Positions 7,802 through 16,755 of a stretch of DNA of 64,000 bases are shown here, in pieces. The translations under genes and the position numbers were made by a program. Under the pieces are notes generated by a model, which made no database searches, was not told the origin of the DNA, and saw only the letters and a program-made list of their open reading frames with translations. The stretch spans positions 1,014,001 through 1,078,000 of the forward strand of contig NZ_CP045483.1 in assembly GCF_009729035.1 (NCBI RefSeq). The letters run 5' to 3'. Position 1 is the stretch's first letter; each line of letters opens with the position of its first letter. The stretch is from Stygiolobus azoricus (GTDB lineage: Archaea > Thermoproteota > Thermoprotei_A > Sulfolobales > Sulfolobaceae).

Positions 7802-9076
7802 ATGAGTATAAAGGAGAAACTTAAAGATGTAAATATATTGAGGTTTACGTGGGTCGGACTTGATGGAATGATAAGATCTAAAGGAGCATATGTAGACAGT
7901 GTAGACGAGTTAATAAAAACCGGGATAGGACTTACAATGGCTATGATGAGCTTTACAGCTATGGATTATATCTCTCCTTACGGTAGTTTTGGACCCGAGG
8001 CTGAAGACGTTTTTCTAACCCCTGATCTATCTACACTCTCTGTCTTTCCACCTTCAGCAATGGTAATATGTGATCTTTACAGAGGAGGCTTACCTTGGGA
8101 ATATGATCCCAGAAGCACGCTTAAGAGGACTCTTAGTAAATACTCAGAGTATGAGTTCAGATCCTCGTTTGAGATAGAATTTTATCTAGTTAAAGATAAG
8201 AGACCCTATGACGATGCAAAGTGTTTTGACTCAAGGGCTTACTATACAAATAAGATAATTCCAGAAATAGCCGAAACTATAAAGAGCGTTGGAATAGTAC
8301 CTTTAAGGGTTATAAAAGAATACGGCCCTGGACAATATGAGTTTGATATATTACATAAGCCATCTCTGAGAAGTGCAGATGAAGTAATTATATTCAAAGA
8401 AGTAGCTAGGCAAGTAGCAAGCAAGTACGGTGTTGAGGCAATATTTATGCCTAAGCCCTTTAATAAGATGGCTGGTTCAGGTTTACACTTAAACTTTAGT
8501 ATATGGAAGAATGGAAAGAACATATTCTATGACAAGAATGATCCCTTGGGTTTTAGTGAGATTGGATATAGTTTTATTGCTGGGCTATTAGAACATGCGA
8601 AAGCTTTAACAGCTTTTGCTGCCCCTTCAATAAATTCTTACAAAAGGCTAGTCCCAGGGTCATGGGCTCCTACTAAGATTACATATGGTTATAATAACAA
8701 GTCTGCAATGATAAGGATTCCAACACCTTATCCTTTTTCTGCAGAAATTGACAGGAGAATTGAATATAGGGTTCCAGATCCTACAGCTAATCCATATCTA
8801 CTACTATCAGCGTTTATAGAGGCTGGTATGGACGGTGTGGAAAGGGGACTAAAGCCTCCATCTCCCACTAATGAAAACGCATATTATAAGAAGGACGTTG
8901 AAGACATTCCTAGGAACCTAAGGGAGGCTCTTCAAGAGCTAAAGAAGGATACGAGATTGATAGAAAGGATAGGAAGGAGTATAGTCGAGGAATTTATACG
9001 TGTTAAGATGGCTGAAGTCGAGGAATATGAAAGTTATGTAACAGATTGGGAGTATGAAACCTATAGGGGTGTCTAA
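7802..9076 (+). CDS. Glutamine-synthetase-like gamma-glutamyl amide ligase (FluG/NodGS type)
   Basis: 424 residues. The N-terminal beta-grasp part (LRFTWVGLDGMIRSKG) leads into the catalytic domain. The EFxxEFYL-type metal site (SFEIEFYLV, about residues 120-128), the EYGPGQYEFD site (about 177-187), GSGLHLNFS (about 226-234), NSYKRLVPGSWAP (about 279-291) and RIEYRVPDPTANPYL (about 320-334) are all present. The NSYKRL-x-PG-x-WAP form is the one I associate with gamma-glutamyl-amine ligases rather than assimilatory GlnA. Expected chemistry is ATP-dependent joining of glutamate to an amine. The stop TAA is followed at once by the ATG of a FluG-type amidohydrolase, so the two probably work together. 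The amine substrate is unknown. Confidence 0.85.
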   Translation: MSIKEKLKDVNILRFTWVGLDGMIRSKGAYVDSVDELIKTGIGLTMAMMSFTAMDYISPYGSFGPEAEDVFLTPDLSTLSVFPPSAMVICDLYRGGLPWEYDPRSTLKRTLSKYSEYEFRSSFEIEFYLVKDKRPYDDAKCFDSRAYYTNKIIPEIAETIKSVGIVPLRVIKEYGPGQYEFDILHKPSLRSADEVIIFKEVARQVASKYGVEAIFMPKPFNKMAGSGLHLNFSIWKNGKNIFYDKNDPLGFSEIGYSFIAGLLEHAKALTAFAAPSINSYKRLVPGSWAPTKITYGYNNKSAMIRIPTPYPFSAEIDRRIEYRVPDPTANPYLLLSAFIEAGMDGVERGLKPPSPTNENAYYKKDVEDIPRNLREALQELKKDTRLIERIGRSIVEEFIRVKMAEVEEYESYVTDWEYETYRGV

Positions 9077-10141
9077 ATGATAATAGATGACCATGTTCAC
9101 TGGTTTTCAGCAAAACCTATGACGGAGAAGGAGTTCGTTATGTCGGCTGCCGAAAGTTGGTTAGAAGGTGAGGTAAAAAATAGTGATGTTTATACAATGA
9201 ATACACTGAGGCCTTTCTACCTTACTTTAAAGAGAAGACTCAAGGAGTTATTAGGAGAGGATTTCTTAAGCGAAAGGAACAAAATGATTAGAGATGATCC
9301 TGTAAATTACATGAAATTTCTATTCGAGGATGCAGGGATAGTGGGACTTGTTATTGATGAGGGCTTTGGAGTTAAAGAGATGGAAATTCCAGTCAAATAC
9401 AAACTTCTGTTCAGAATAGAGACACTTATAGACAAAGGAGGTCTTTTTTCACTAACCTTTGATAAAGCTATCGAACTCTTTGAGGAAACTTTAAGGAGGA
9501 AGATAGCTGAGGGATATTCTGGATTCAAGTCGATAATCGCCTATCGTACTGGATTAAAAGTTAGATGTGAGGAAGAGCAAGCTAGGAAAGACTTTACTTC
9601 AGAGAAAATAGATTGGTTCGGCAAGTATGCAAAGGGTTTTAGAGATTTTCTTTTATGTAAGACCCTTGAAATAGCTAAAGAACTAAAGGTTCCGGTTCAG
9701 ATTCACACTGGTGCAGGAGATAGGGATATAAAGCTTGATTTATCTAGACCATCATATTTAACCGATCTGGTTAGGAGATACGAGGGTGTTATAGTCTTTG
9801 TTCACGCTGGTTATCCTTATCATAGAGAAACGGCATGGATGAGTTATTTATTTCCATCCGTTTACCTAGATGTATCTCAAGTGATACCCTTTGCACCGAT
9901 GGCGACTTTTTCGATCTTGAAAGAGATTTATGAAGTAGCACCTCTGAATAAGGTAATGTATGGCTCCGACGCTTTCAAAATTCCAGAAATAGCATGGCTA
10001 GCGGCTCATCTAGCTAAAGAGAGTTTTAATGAATTGAAAGAAGAGCTTGACAGAAAGAGGCTAATTGAGCCGGATGACATGGAAGAAATGGAAAAAAGAT
10101 TTTTCTATTTAAACGCTAGAACTGTATACAATTTTGACTGA
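9077..10141 (+). CDS. Amidohydrolase-2 family protein, FluG/NodGS N-terminal-domain type
   Basis: 354 residues, TIM-barrel amidohydrolase. Motifs follow the N-terminal domain of fungal FluG and plant NodGS proteins: D-D-H-V-H at 4-8, GFKSIIAYRTGL (about 150-161), PVQIHTGAGDRDI (about 211-223), VFVHAGYPYHRETAWM (about 238-253) and KVMYGSDAFKIPE (about 291-303) with the conserved Asp. In FluG/NodGS this domain is fused to a glutamine-synthetase-like domain; here the two are separate genes joined TAA-ATG with no gap. A reasonable inference is hydrolysis of a gamma-glutamyl amide or a related intermediate made or used by the ligase. Catalytic activity of this family is poorly known. Confidence 0.8.
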   Translation: MIIDDHVHWFSAKPMTEKEFVMSAAESWLEGEVKNSDVYTMNTLRPFYLTLKRRLKELLGEDFLSERNKMIRDDPVNYMKFLFEDAGIVGLVIDEGFGVKEMEIPVKYKLLFRIETLIDKGGLFSLTFDKAIELFEETLRRKIAEGYSGFKSIIAYRTGLKVRCEEEQARKDFTSEKIDWFGKYAKGFRDFLLCKTLEIAKELKVPVQIHTGAGDRDIKLDLSRPSYLTDLVRRYEGVIVFVHAGYPYHRETAWMSYLFPSVYLDVSQVIPFAPMATFSILKEIYEVAPLNKVMYGSDAFKIPEIAWLAAHLAKESFNELKEELDRKRLIEPDDMEEMEKRFFYLNARTVYNFD

Positions 10142-10151
10142 TTTTCTTTTT
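10142..10151 (+). terminator. T-rich terminator after the FluG-like operon
   Basis: A TTTTCTTTTT tract lies directly after the stop codon at 10139-10141. It fits a U-tract archaeal terminator. Confidence 0.4.
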
Positions 10152-10276
10152 CACATTATAATTTTTAAACTATTGTCATTTGAAAAAGTATATATTACAA
10201 GAAGAGTTATTGTTTAAAATATTTTTAGTTAAAATGAGATCTATGCTTAAAAATAGTTCACTAAAAAAACAGATAT

Positions 10277-11878
10277 ATGTCACAAGGTAAAAAGTTATTC
10301 ATAAGGGAATCATCTGGTTTAGTTAGACAAATGGGAGCTAAGCACGCATTTGCTAAAGTGCTAGCACTGATTGTGCCGATATCACTTTATTATACTTTAA
10401 TTTATTCACCTGCAATACCAGCTGCAAATTGGTATATAGGTATAGTCATAGCACCCATAATGGCTCTACCTATATTTCTAGTTTACTTAAAGCTAGCTGA
10501 GTATATCCCAAGGTCTTCAGGAGAATATATATACATTTCGAGAATAATAGGTCCATTACCTGCTACTATTCAAGGTATAGCTAACATTATTTCAACACCG
10601 TTATTGGCTGCAATATTGTCTCAAATAGAAGTTTCTGCAGGAATAGTTCCAGCATTTCAAATAATAGGTCTTGCATTTAATAATTCAGCGTTGTTTAATC
10701 TCGGTACGGAAATATTAACAAACCCAGTATATTTCTTCATTGCAAGTCTATTGTCGTTAATATTAATGTGGATTGTTAGTATATCACCGCAAAAAATAAT
10801 GAGCAATTTCCTTTTTGCAATTGCCACGATGCAGGTGATAGGAGCAGTTCTTATAATAGGCTTATTTGCTGAAGGGAGAAGCGTTTTCATCGCTGATTTT
10901 AATAGGTTCTCTTCAATGTTTTCCGGGCCAACATATCAGACTCTCTATTCTAATGGATTAAACTATTATTCTCCATATGCGGATCCGATGCAGACATTCG
11001 TATTTGCGGTATTAATGCTAATGTGGTTATTCGTGTGGTTTTTCGGGCCTTCCTATTTTGCAGGAGAATACAAACAAGCCACCAGAAGCCTCAAGTTAGG
11101 TATGTTAATAGGTTATGGTATAGCTACTCTCCTCATCATAGGATTAACAGTATATACAGCAATAATAATGGGAATACCTTTCTTTAATTATGTCGCATTG
11201 AATGGTTGGGGTTCGAGTAATCCAGTAAGTGCTTCCGAAGGATATATAGCATGGGCAGGGATTATGGCTCTAGGATCACCAGTTATAGCTCTGCTTTTAG
11301 GAATTCTTAATATAGGCATTCAGTTTGTTGCAGGTCCGTTATCTTTGGCAATACCTGCGAGAGTTATGCTAGCAATGTCTTTCGATAGAATATTACCTGA
11401 GAAGTTAGCTTACGTGAATCCGAAAACACAGAGCCCGCTCATAGCGGCTGGTGTAGCCTTAGCCTTAAGTGTTTTCTTCGAATATGCAACACAATTTCTG
11501 GGATTTGCTATTTCTACAATAGCCTTAATCGCAATACTATTTATTTACCAGTTTTTACAAGCCACAATATCAGCTACAGTTGCAGGGATAAAGGGAATAC
11601 CCAGTGTTAAACTATCACAAAAGGAGAAAAAGGAATTACTGATAACTGGCATAATATCCTCTGTAGTTCTTATTGTCTCTGTTATTGTAGCTATAGGTTA
11701 TGCCGTTGTTAACAGTTTATATAATTCTATGGTTTTAGCAGGAAACTTACCTCTAAACCTAGCCTTAATTGCGATAATTCCGATCATAGGTGTAGTGACA
11801 TATTACGTGGCTAAGTATTACAGACAAAAAGAAGGTATAGAGTTAAAATTAATATTCACAGAGATACCACCCGAGTAA
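10277..11878 (+). CDS. APC-family permease
   Basis: 533 residues with about 12-14 hydrophobic helices. The N-terminal cytosolic tag KKLFIRESSGLVR and the C-terminal ending GIELKLIFTEIPPE are shared with three other permeases in the window. YIPRSSGEYIYISRIIG (about 75-91) is the APC consensus after helix 2, where the glycine-rich unwound helix and substrate site occur. The family imports amino acids, amines or related compounds by proton symport; the substrate is unknown. A CTTAAAAATA box is centred 27 bp before the ATG, so it is a separate leaderless transcript. Its last 23 bases overlap the 3' end of the convergent amidase gene, which reads the EIPPE codons in antisense. Confidence 0.85.
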   Translation: MSQGKKLFIRESSGLVRQMGAKHAFAKVLALIVPISLYYTLIYSPAIPAANWYIGIVIAPIMALPIFLVYLKLAEYIPRSSGEYIYISRIIGPLPATIQGIANIISTPLLAAILSQIEVSAGIVPAFQIIGLAFNNSALFNLGTEILTNPVYFFIASLLSLILMWIVSISPQKIMSNFLFAIATMQVIGAVLIIGLFAEGRSVFIADFNRFSSMFSGPTYQTLYSNGLNYYSPYADPMQTFVFAVLMLMWLFVWFFGPSYFAGEYKQATRSLKLGMLIGYGIATLLIIGLTVYTAIIMGIPFFNYVALNGWGSSNPVSASEGYIAWAGIMALGSPVIALLLGILNIGIQFVAGPLSLAIPARVMLAMSFDRILPEKLAYVNPKTQSPLIAAGVALALSVFFEYATQFLGFAISTIALIAILFIYQFLQATISATVAGIKGIPSVKLSQKEKKELLITGIISSVVLIVSVIVAIGYAVVNSLYNSMVLAGNLPLNLALIAIIPIIGVVTYYVAKYYRQKEGIELKLIFTEIPPE

Positions 11879-12845
11879 TATCTTTTAATTCATTTTTTAT
11901 ACTCTCATCCTCAAATATATCTAAGGGTAAATACGCTGTAACTATCCAGTTTGGGACGTCCACTACTTCACTAACTCTCAGGTTTACCGCTACACTTGCT
12001 AACATATAAGCTTCAACTGGTGTCATATACTTTGCTAACATAGAAATTATACCCTTAATAGCCTTTTTTGCTGCTACCCATAAATTACTATCAATCCCAG
12101 GATAGGCTAAATACTCCTCAAATTCCATCTTTTTTACCTTATCAGTATAAAACACCGGTTGGGTTAACCCCAAGTTCTTTATTATCCTTATTTTCATTGT
12201 TACTTCTAGAGGAGCTTCAATTGCTGTTCCACATACTTCACCGTCGCCTTGAGCTAAATGAGTATCTCCAATTGAGAGCAATGCTCCTTTTACGAATACC
12301 GGCAAATAGAGTTTAGAACCTTGAGTTATGTGCTTTATATCCATATTACCTCCGTTCTCTCGCGGAGGAATTGTACTGAATTTTCCCCTTTGAGGTAATG
12401 CTACTCCTATAACACCAGGGAAGGGGTAAGTCGGGATTTTTACTTTTAAGTCTCCGAATTTAGCATAAGCATAACTGTTCTTAACATCCCATATTTTCAG
12501 GGCTGGACCCTTGAGATCTATAGGGGCAGTATATTGCTCATCTGCTAAGAATCCGAATCCCGGTAGTACAGATGTCCATCCCCAGCCTTTATCCTTAAAC
12601 TCAATAAATTCCACCTCTATTACATCACCTGGTTCAGCTCCTTTTATTTCGATCGGACCAGTTAACGGATGAATCTTATCGAAGTCTAAATTATACAAGT
12701 CTTTTACGGTTGATGTTGGAGTTATTTGCCCATCACTGGCCTCTTTAGTTTCTACAGTTATAACATCTCCGTCGTTAACTGAAAAAATAGGTGGTAAACT
12801 ATTATCCCATTTGTTATGGGTTTTAGCGTGTATTGTATATTGCAT
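11856..12845 (-). CDS. Acetamidase/formamidase family amidase
   Basis: 329 residues, matching the FmdA/AmdA family. Visible blocks are TGPIEIKGAEPGDVIEVEF (about 61-79), the central PFPGVIGVALP, the Gly-rich NGGNMDIKH (about 163-172) and GDTHLAQGDGEVCGTAIE (about 192-209), which holds the conserved His and Cys-Gly region. The enzyme hydrolyses short amides such as formamide or acetamide to ammonia and the acid. It shares a 32-bp divergent promoter with the FAD oxidase at 12878, and its 3' end overlaps the permease, placing it in the nitrogen-release set of this region. Confidence 0.85.
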   Translation of the reverse strand: MQYTIHAKTHNKWDNSLPPIFSVNDGDVITVETKEASDGQITPTSTVKDLYNLDFDKIHPLTGPIEIKGAEPGDVIEVEFIEFKDKGWGWTSVLPGFGFLADEQYTAPIDLKGPALKIWDVKNSYAYAKFGDLKVKIPTYPFPGVIGVALPQRGKFSTIPPRENGGNMDIKHITQGSKLYLPVFVKGALLSIGDTHLAQGDGEVCGTAIEAPLEVTMKIRIIKNLGLTQPVFYTDKVKKMEFEEYLAYPGIDSNLWVAAKKAIKGIISMLAKYMTPVEAYMLASVAVNLRVSEVVDVPNWIVTAYLPLDIFEDESIKNELKDITRVVSL

Positions 12846-12877
12846 GATTTATATACCGCAAGTTAGATTAAATAAAA
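12846..12877. promoter_or_regulatory. 32-bp divergent leaderless promoter
   Basis: Only 32 bp separate the two start codons. TTTATATA at 12848-12855 is about 26 bp before the plus-strand ATG (12878). On the opposite strand TTTATTTAAT at 12868-12877 is about 26 bp before the minus-strand ATG (12845). Each TATA box therefore abuts the other gene's start, so two initiation complexes could hardly sit there together. Confidence 0.65.
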
Positions 12878-14125
12878 ATGTATAAAGAGATGTCCGAAAC
12901 AAGTATATTTAGTGAATTCGAGAGAGAATTAGGTAAGAAGGTATCATTTGACAAAGAACAAATAGCTAAATATTCAGTGGCACCTTATGTAGTATCTCCA
13001 ATACTCTCTAAATTAAGTAAAGGTATTCTAGGAATTGTTAATGTCTTTGATGAAGACGATTTAAGGATAACATTGCAGTTAGCTTATAAACATAATATTC
13101 CTCTGGTTTTAAGAGGACGAGGCACCTCAACAATTGGTCAAGTGATCCCGCTTAAGCCCTCAATAATAGTAGATATAAGTAATTTCAGCAACACTCTAAC
13201 TATAGATAAAGATTATGTGACTGTCTACCCTGGGAATAAAGTTATTGATGTCCTTAAGTATCTAAGAAAACGTGGTAAGACTTTAAAGGTTTACCCAAGT
13301 AGTTTGTATATTTCCACTATTGGTGGATATATTTCAGGTGGAGATGTAGGAATAGGTTCATTCCAGTTTGGTTATCATTTTCATGCTGGAATCAGATATC
13401 TTAAAGTTCTAAGTAGTGATGGCAAAACTATAGAGGTTAGAGGTATTGATACTTTAGGTTTTGCACAAGCTGCAGGAACTAATGGTGCAATAACTGAGGC
13501 TGAAATTAGCATTATGAATGAGGATGATTGGAAGGATCAGTTAGTAAGTAGTGACAATTTAATAGAAATTCTAGAAACGATAAAGATACTTCCAAGAGAG
13601 AAAGTAAGGAGGGTTACAATAGAGGACTCACGTGCTTTAAGTCTCGTGGGAAGGTTAGAAGGACTTAGAAAGTGGAACTTGATTGTATCTTCAACCTTAA
13701 AAGTAGGAAACGAGATTAATGCTAAGTTCCTTGATGAACTAGCATTTGCAGCTGCTTATGTAACGTTTAGCAAAATATCTAATTTTAAAAACTTCTTTTA
13801 TGAAGTGAGGTTGTTAAGTCTTGAGGAATTTTATGATGTGGTAAGTGAAATAAAGAAGTCTTTAGGCGATGAAGTCATGATCCATGGTGACGTTATGACA
13901 TTACGAGGGAAAATAATCATTTATACTGTTTTTATGTCTGAGAAGAGTAATTTCAGATTAATTGAAGATGTAATGAGGAGGAAAGGAATTCCGTTTGAGA
14001 TTCATTCCATCTACATAAACGATAGAGTAGATGAGCCTGAACGACTTGAGTTAATGAAGAAGTATAAAAGGTTATTAGACCCTAAAGATATCTTAAATCC
14101 GGGTAAACTTAGACTTGATACTTGA
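12878..14125 (+). CDS. FAD-linked oxidase (GlcD/VAO type)
   Basis: 415 residues. The N-terminal FAD-binding PCMH fold is evident: PLVLRGRGTSTIGQVIP (about 80-96), SIIVDISN, TVYPGNKVIDVL, and the STIGGYISGGDVGIGSFQFG block (about 147-166), typical of FAD_binding_4. The C-terminus ends in LLDPKDILNPGKL, the family's usual last motif. At about 400 residues it is shorter than most GlcD or D-lactate dehydrogenases, so the substrate-binding cap is reduced. The acceptor and substrate are unknown. It overlaps the DUF1177 gene by 11 bp (translational coupling), and two similar oxidases lie at 19123 and 40325. Confidence 0.8.
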   Translation: MYKEMSETSIFSEFERELGKKVSFDKEQIAKYSVAPYVVSPILSKLSKGILGIVNVFDEDDLRITLQLAYKHNIPLVLRGRGTSTIGQVIPLKPSIIVDISNFSNTLTIDKDYVTVYPGNKVIDVLKYLRKRGKTLKVYPSSLYISTIGGYISGGDVGIGSFQFGYHFHAGIRYLKVLSSDGKTIEVRGIDTLGFAQAAGTNGAITEAEISIMNEDDWKDQLVSSDNLIEILETIKILPREKVRRVTIEDSRALSLVGRLEGLRKWNLIVSSTLKVGNEINAKFLDELAFAAAYVTFSKISNFKNFFYEVRLLSLEEFYDVVSEIKKSLGDEVMIHGDVMTLRGKIIIYTVFMSEKSNFRLIEDVMRRKGIPFEIHSIYINDRVDEPERLELMKKYKRLLDPKDILNPGKLRLDT

Positions 14126-15026
14126 GAATTTAATAAAAGTTATTAATTCCTTAGAGACAAAAAATCCTAAACAAAAGGTCTTTGAATTAATAAAGGGCAA
14201 ACATGTAGAAGTAGAAGAAATTAACCTCAAGGGAGATAATAATGAAGAAGTTACATATTTGAGATTTTACATTAAAAATTCTAGGAAAAGAACGATAGAA
14301 GTTTTAGGTAGATTAGGTTCCATACAATTAAGTAATTCTATAGGTCTAGTCTCAGATGCAGATGGAGCTATAGTCTCGTTAACAGTCTTAATGGAAATAC
14401 TAAACCTATATGAAAATGGTTTTGATATTCCAGTTAACGTTACTGTGATAACTAACTTAAGTACCAACGCCAGGCTTATACCCCATCAACCCTTTTACTT
14501 CATGATTCCTCTAATAGGGCTTGAGGAAGCAATGAAATACGAGGTTGATAAAAATTCTGATACACTGATCTCAATAGATTCGACTAAAGGTAATAAAACA
14601 GCTAAATTTAAAGACTTTGCTATAACTCACGTGGTTAAAGAAGGGTATATCTTAAGAGTTGTTGATGAAATAATTGATATCTACACTAGAGTTACTGGTC
14701 ATGAGCCATACTTTGTTCCGCTTACTACAGGCGATCTGACTCCTCTAAGCTTCAACGTATACCATATAAGTACGCTTATCTCGCCATGGATGTACACAAA
14801 TGCTGCAGTACTTGGAGTAGCTACAGTCTCAACTTACCCAATACCAGGATACGTTACTGGCGTAATGGACATTACTATGTTAGAACATGCATCGAGATTT
14901 ATAGTCGAATTGATAAAATACCTAGATAATGAACGTTTAATATATTATGATAATGAACTAAAAGAATTGAAAGAAAAAATCGGAGAATCAAATTTAATGA
15001 GATTTCATTCTGGCGGGATTTCTTGA
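14115..15026 (+). CDS. DUF1177 family protein
   Basis: 303 residues. The sequence follows the DUF1177 pattern as I remember it: SDADGAIVSLTVLMEIL (about 77-93), a P-H-Q-P-F-Y-F-M block (about 122-129), DTLISIDSTKGN (about 147-158), VKEGYILRVVDEIIDIY (about 171-187), and a TTGDLTP / YHISTLISPW stretch (about 200-222). The alternating Asp, His and Glu residues suggest a metal-dependent peptidase or amidase fold, but no activity is established. In bacteria the family tends to lie near hydantoin-type genes, in agreement with this region. TTG 14115 is the only start in frame near the family's N-terminus, and it overlaps the oxidase stop. The 3' end overlaps the convergent permease by 22 bp. Confidence 0.65.
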   Translation: MILENLIKVINSLETKNPKQKVFELIKGKHVEVEEINLKGDNNEEVTYLRFYIKNSRKRTIEVLGRLGSIQLSNSIGLVSDADGAIVSLTVLMEILNLYENGFDIPVNVTVITNLSTNARLIPHQPFYFMIPLIGLEEAMKYEVDKNSDTLISIDSTKGNKTAKFKDFAITHVVKEGYILRVVDEIIDIYTRVTGHEPYFVPLTTGDLTPLSFNVYHISTLISPWMYTNAAVLGVATVSTYPIPGYVTGVMDITMLEHASRFIVELIKYLDNERLIYYDNELKELKEKIGESNLMRFHSGGIS

Positions 15027-16549
15027 TATAATAACCTTAGATCTATTCCCTCGTTCTTTTTCAATGTATAATATCTCAAAGCATAAATCACAACCCCTGC
15101 AATAACTGCTATACCAATGAACTCGTCAGCAAAAGCATTTCCGCCTAATGCTGGGTCTTTTATAAATACATAAGAGAGATAGATGAAATAAATGAATGAT
15201 AAAACAGAAGCTATAGTTATCACTGGTATCTTACCTATCTTGATTCTACTTGAGTTAGAATCTTTAAAGAAGGATTTTCTGGCATACAGTATTCCCCCTA
15301 GTGATACTATAGCAAACCAAACCATGCCTAAAAGAGTAGTGCCGAATAAGTCATATATAGAGGCAAAGAATATTGATACTACAATTATAATCATTGTTCC
15401 AGCAAAATCGAGGAGATGAATATACACTGGGGACTTAAATTTAGGACTGATATAAGCAAATTTCTCGGGTAAAACTCTATCAAATGACAGAGCAAATACG
15501 TACCTGGCGAAAATTACGATACCATAACCAATTGTCGCTAGATCCCAGAACGGATATCCTATTGCCACGATCCAGTCTAATATTGGATTCTTTATCGTCA
15601 AGATCGCATAGGTTAGAAAGTTAGGAGAAACTGGTGCCGAAGTAGGCCAATTAGATGGAGCATTATTGGCAAAATTTATTCCTACTACACCATACATTAC
15701 AGCGAGGCTTAATGTTACTATTATTCCAGTAAAGACTAAAGATAGAAAAAGATTGTATTTCCCCTTTCTGTTTAGGCCTTTTATCTCGGCTGCTATTCCA
15801 GGGGAGGCATTAAGCCAAGGATATATAAATACTACAAACAAAGGTAAAAGGCTCATCGTAGCAGAGAAAGAAAATGAAGAAGTAGACACTGTTGATATCT
15901 TATAATAAGATGTATTATAGGTAGCAAGAAGAGAGTTTATAGAAGATACAAAAGCTGAGTGACCGTAATATAACATTCCCACAAGTGTCATTATAGTAGC
16001 TACTATGGCAATTATTGCCGTTACGGATATGAACATAAAACCGAATTTGGGCTTAAATATATTTACGGCTATTCCTATAGAAAACACTATTGCTGCTAAG
16101 ATTGCTGTATAAGTAGGTTGTAGAAGTGTAGCAGAAAAGCTTGATAGGGCTGTGTTAGAAGAAGCAACTGCGAGGGCTCCTAATGATGAACTCAGAAATG
16201 ATGGAACCGAGAGCGCTATAAGAGCGATATATGCTAATGTCTGTAATGCTAATGCTATAGCTAAAGGAGATGCTATCCATGGAGACACTAGTCTAGACAT
16301 CCAAACGTAATCTCCTCCAGTTCTGGGTATGTCCAGCATTAATAATGTGTATAGTATAGCTTGAGGTATTGTAAGAAGTAGTCCTATAAGGGAAGTTACT
16401 ATTGCATTACTACCTGGAGTTAAGGCTGACGTAATAAAGTAAATTCCTGCACCCGCCGACATATTGCCCAGATTTATCATTATAGCATCTAGTACAGATG
16501 CGTCTTTTACTAGTCCTGAGCTCTCTCTTATAAATAACTTCTTTTCCAC
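15005..16549 (-). CDS. APC-family permease
   Basis: 514 residues with 12 or more hydrophobic helices, the N-terminal tag KKLFIRESSGLVK and the C-terminal ending GIDLRLLYQEIPPE. DIPRTGGDYVWMSRLV (about 74-89) is the APC consensus after helix 2. The start is GTG 16549, supported by a TTTAAAT box centred 26 bp upstream on the minus strand. Its stop codon and EIPPE codons lie within the 3' end of the convergent DUF1177 gene. Imported substrate unknown; the context suggests amino acids, hydantoins or similar nitrogen compounds. Confidence 0.85.
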   Translation of the reverse strand: MEKKLFIRESSGLVKDASVLDAIMINLGNMSAGAGIYFITSALTPGSNAIVTSLIGLLLTIPQAILYTLLMLDIPRTGGDYVWMSRLVSPWIASPLAIALALQTLAYIALIALSVPSFLSSSLGALAVASSNTALSSFSATLLQPTYTAILAAIVFSIGIAVNIFKPKFGFMFISVTAIIAIVATIMTLVGMLYYGHSAFVSSINSLLATYNTSYYKISTVSTSSFSFSATMSLLPLFVVFIYPWLNASPGIAAEIKGLNRKGKYNLFLSLVFTGIIVTLSLAVMYGVVGINFANNAPSNWPTSAPVSPNFLTYAILTIKNPILDWIVAIGYPFWDLATIGYGIVIFARYVFALSFDRVLPEKFAYISPKFKSPVYIHLLDFAGTMIIIVVSIFFASIYDLFGTTLLGMVWFAIVSLGGILYARKSFFKDSNSSRIKIGKIPVITIASVLSFIYFIYLSYVFIKDPALGGNAFADEFIGIAVIAGVVIYALRYYTLKKNEGIDLRLLYQEIPPE

Positions 16550-16724
16550 AATGAGTTTATACTATACACTATTTAAAAACTTATATGTTATTTTAAACAT
16601 GAAAGGAATGTAAGTTGCTGAAAAATGTTTATATTTTTAGCAAGGTTTTTTTCCGTCGAAGGGAAAGTCAATGATAAATTAGGTACGAAATACTGTATTG
16701 TTTTTAGCAAGATTATACCTGATT

Positions 16725-16732
16725 CTTATAAT
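16725..16732 (+). promoter_or_regulatory. TATA box of the Rieske oxygenase gene
   Basis: CTTATAAT is centred 27 bp before the ATG at 16756, giving a leaderless transcript that may read on into the hydantoinase-like gene. Confidence 0.55.
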
Positions 16733-16755
16733 CCGTTTAAGAAATTAAGAAAATC

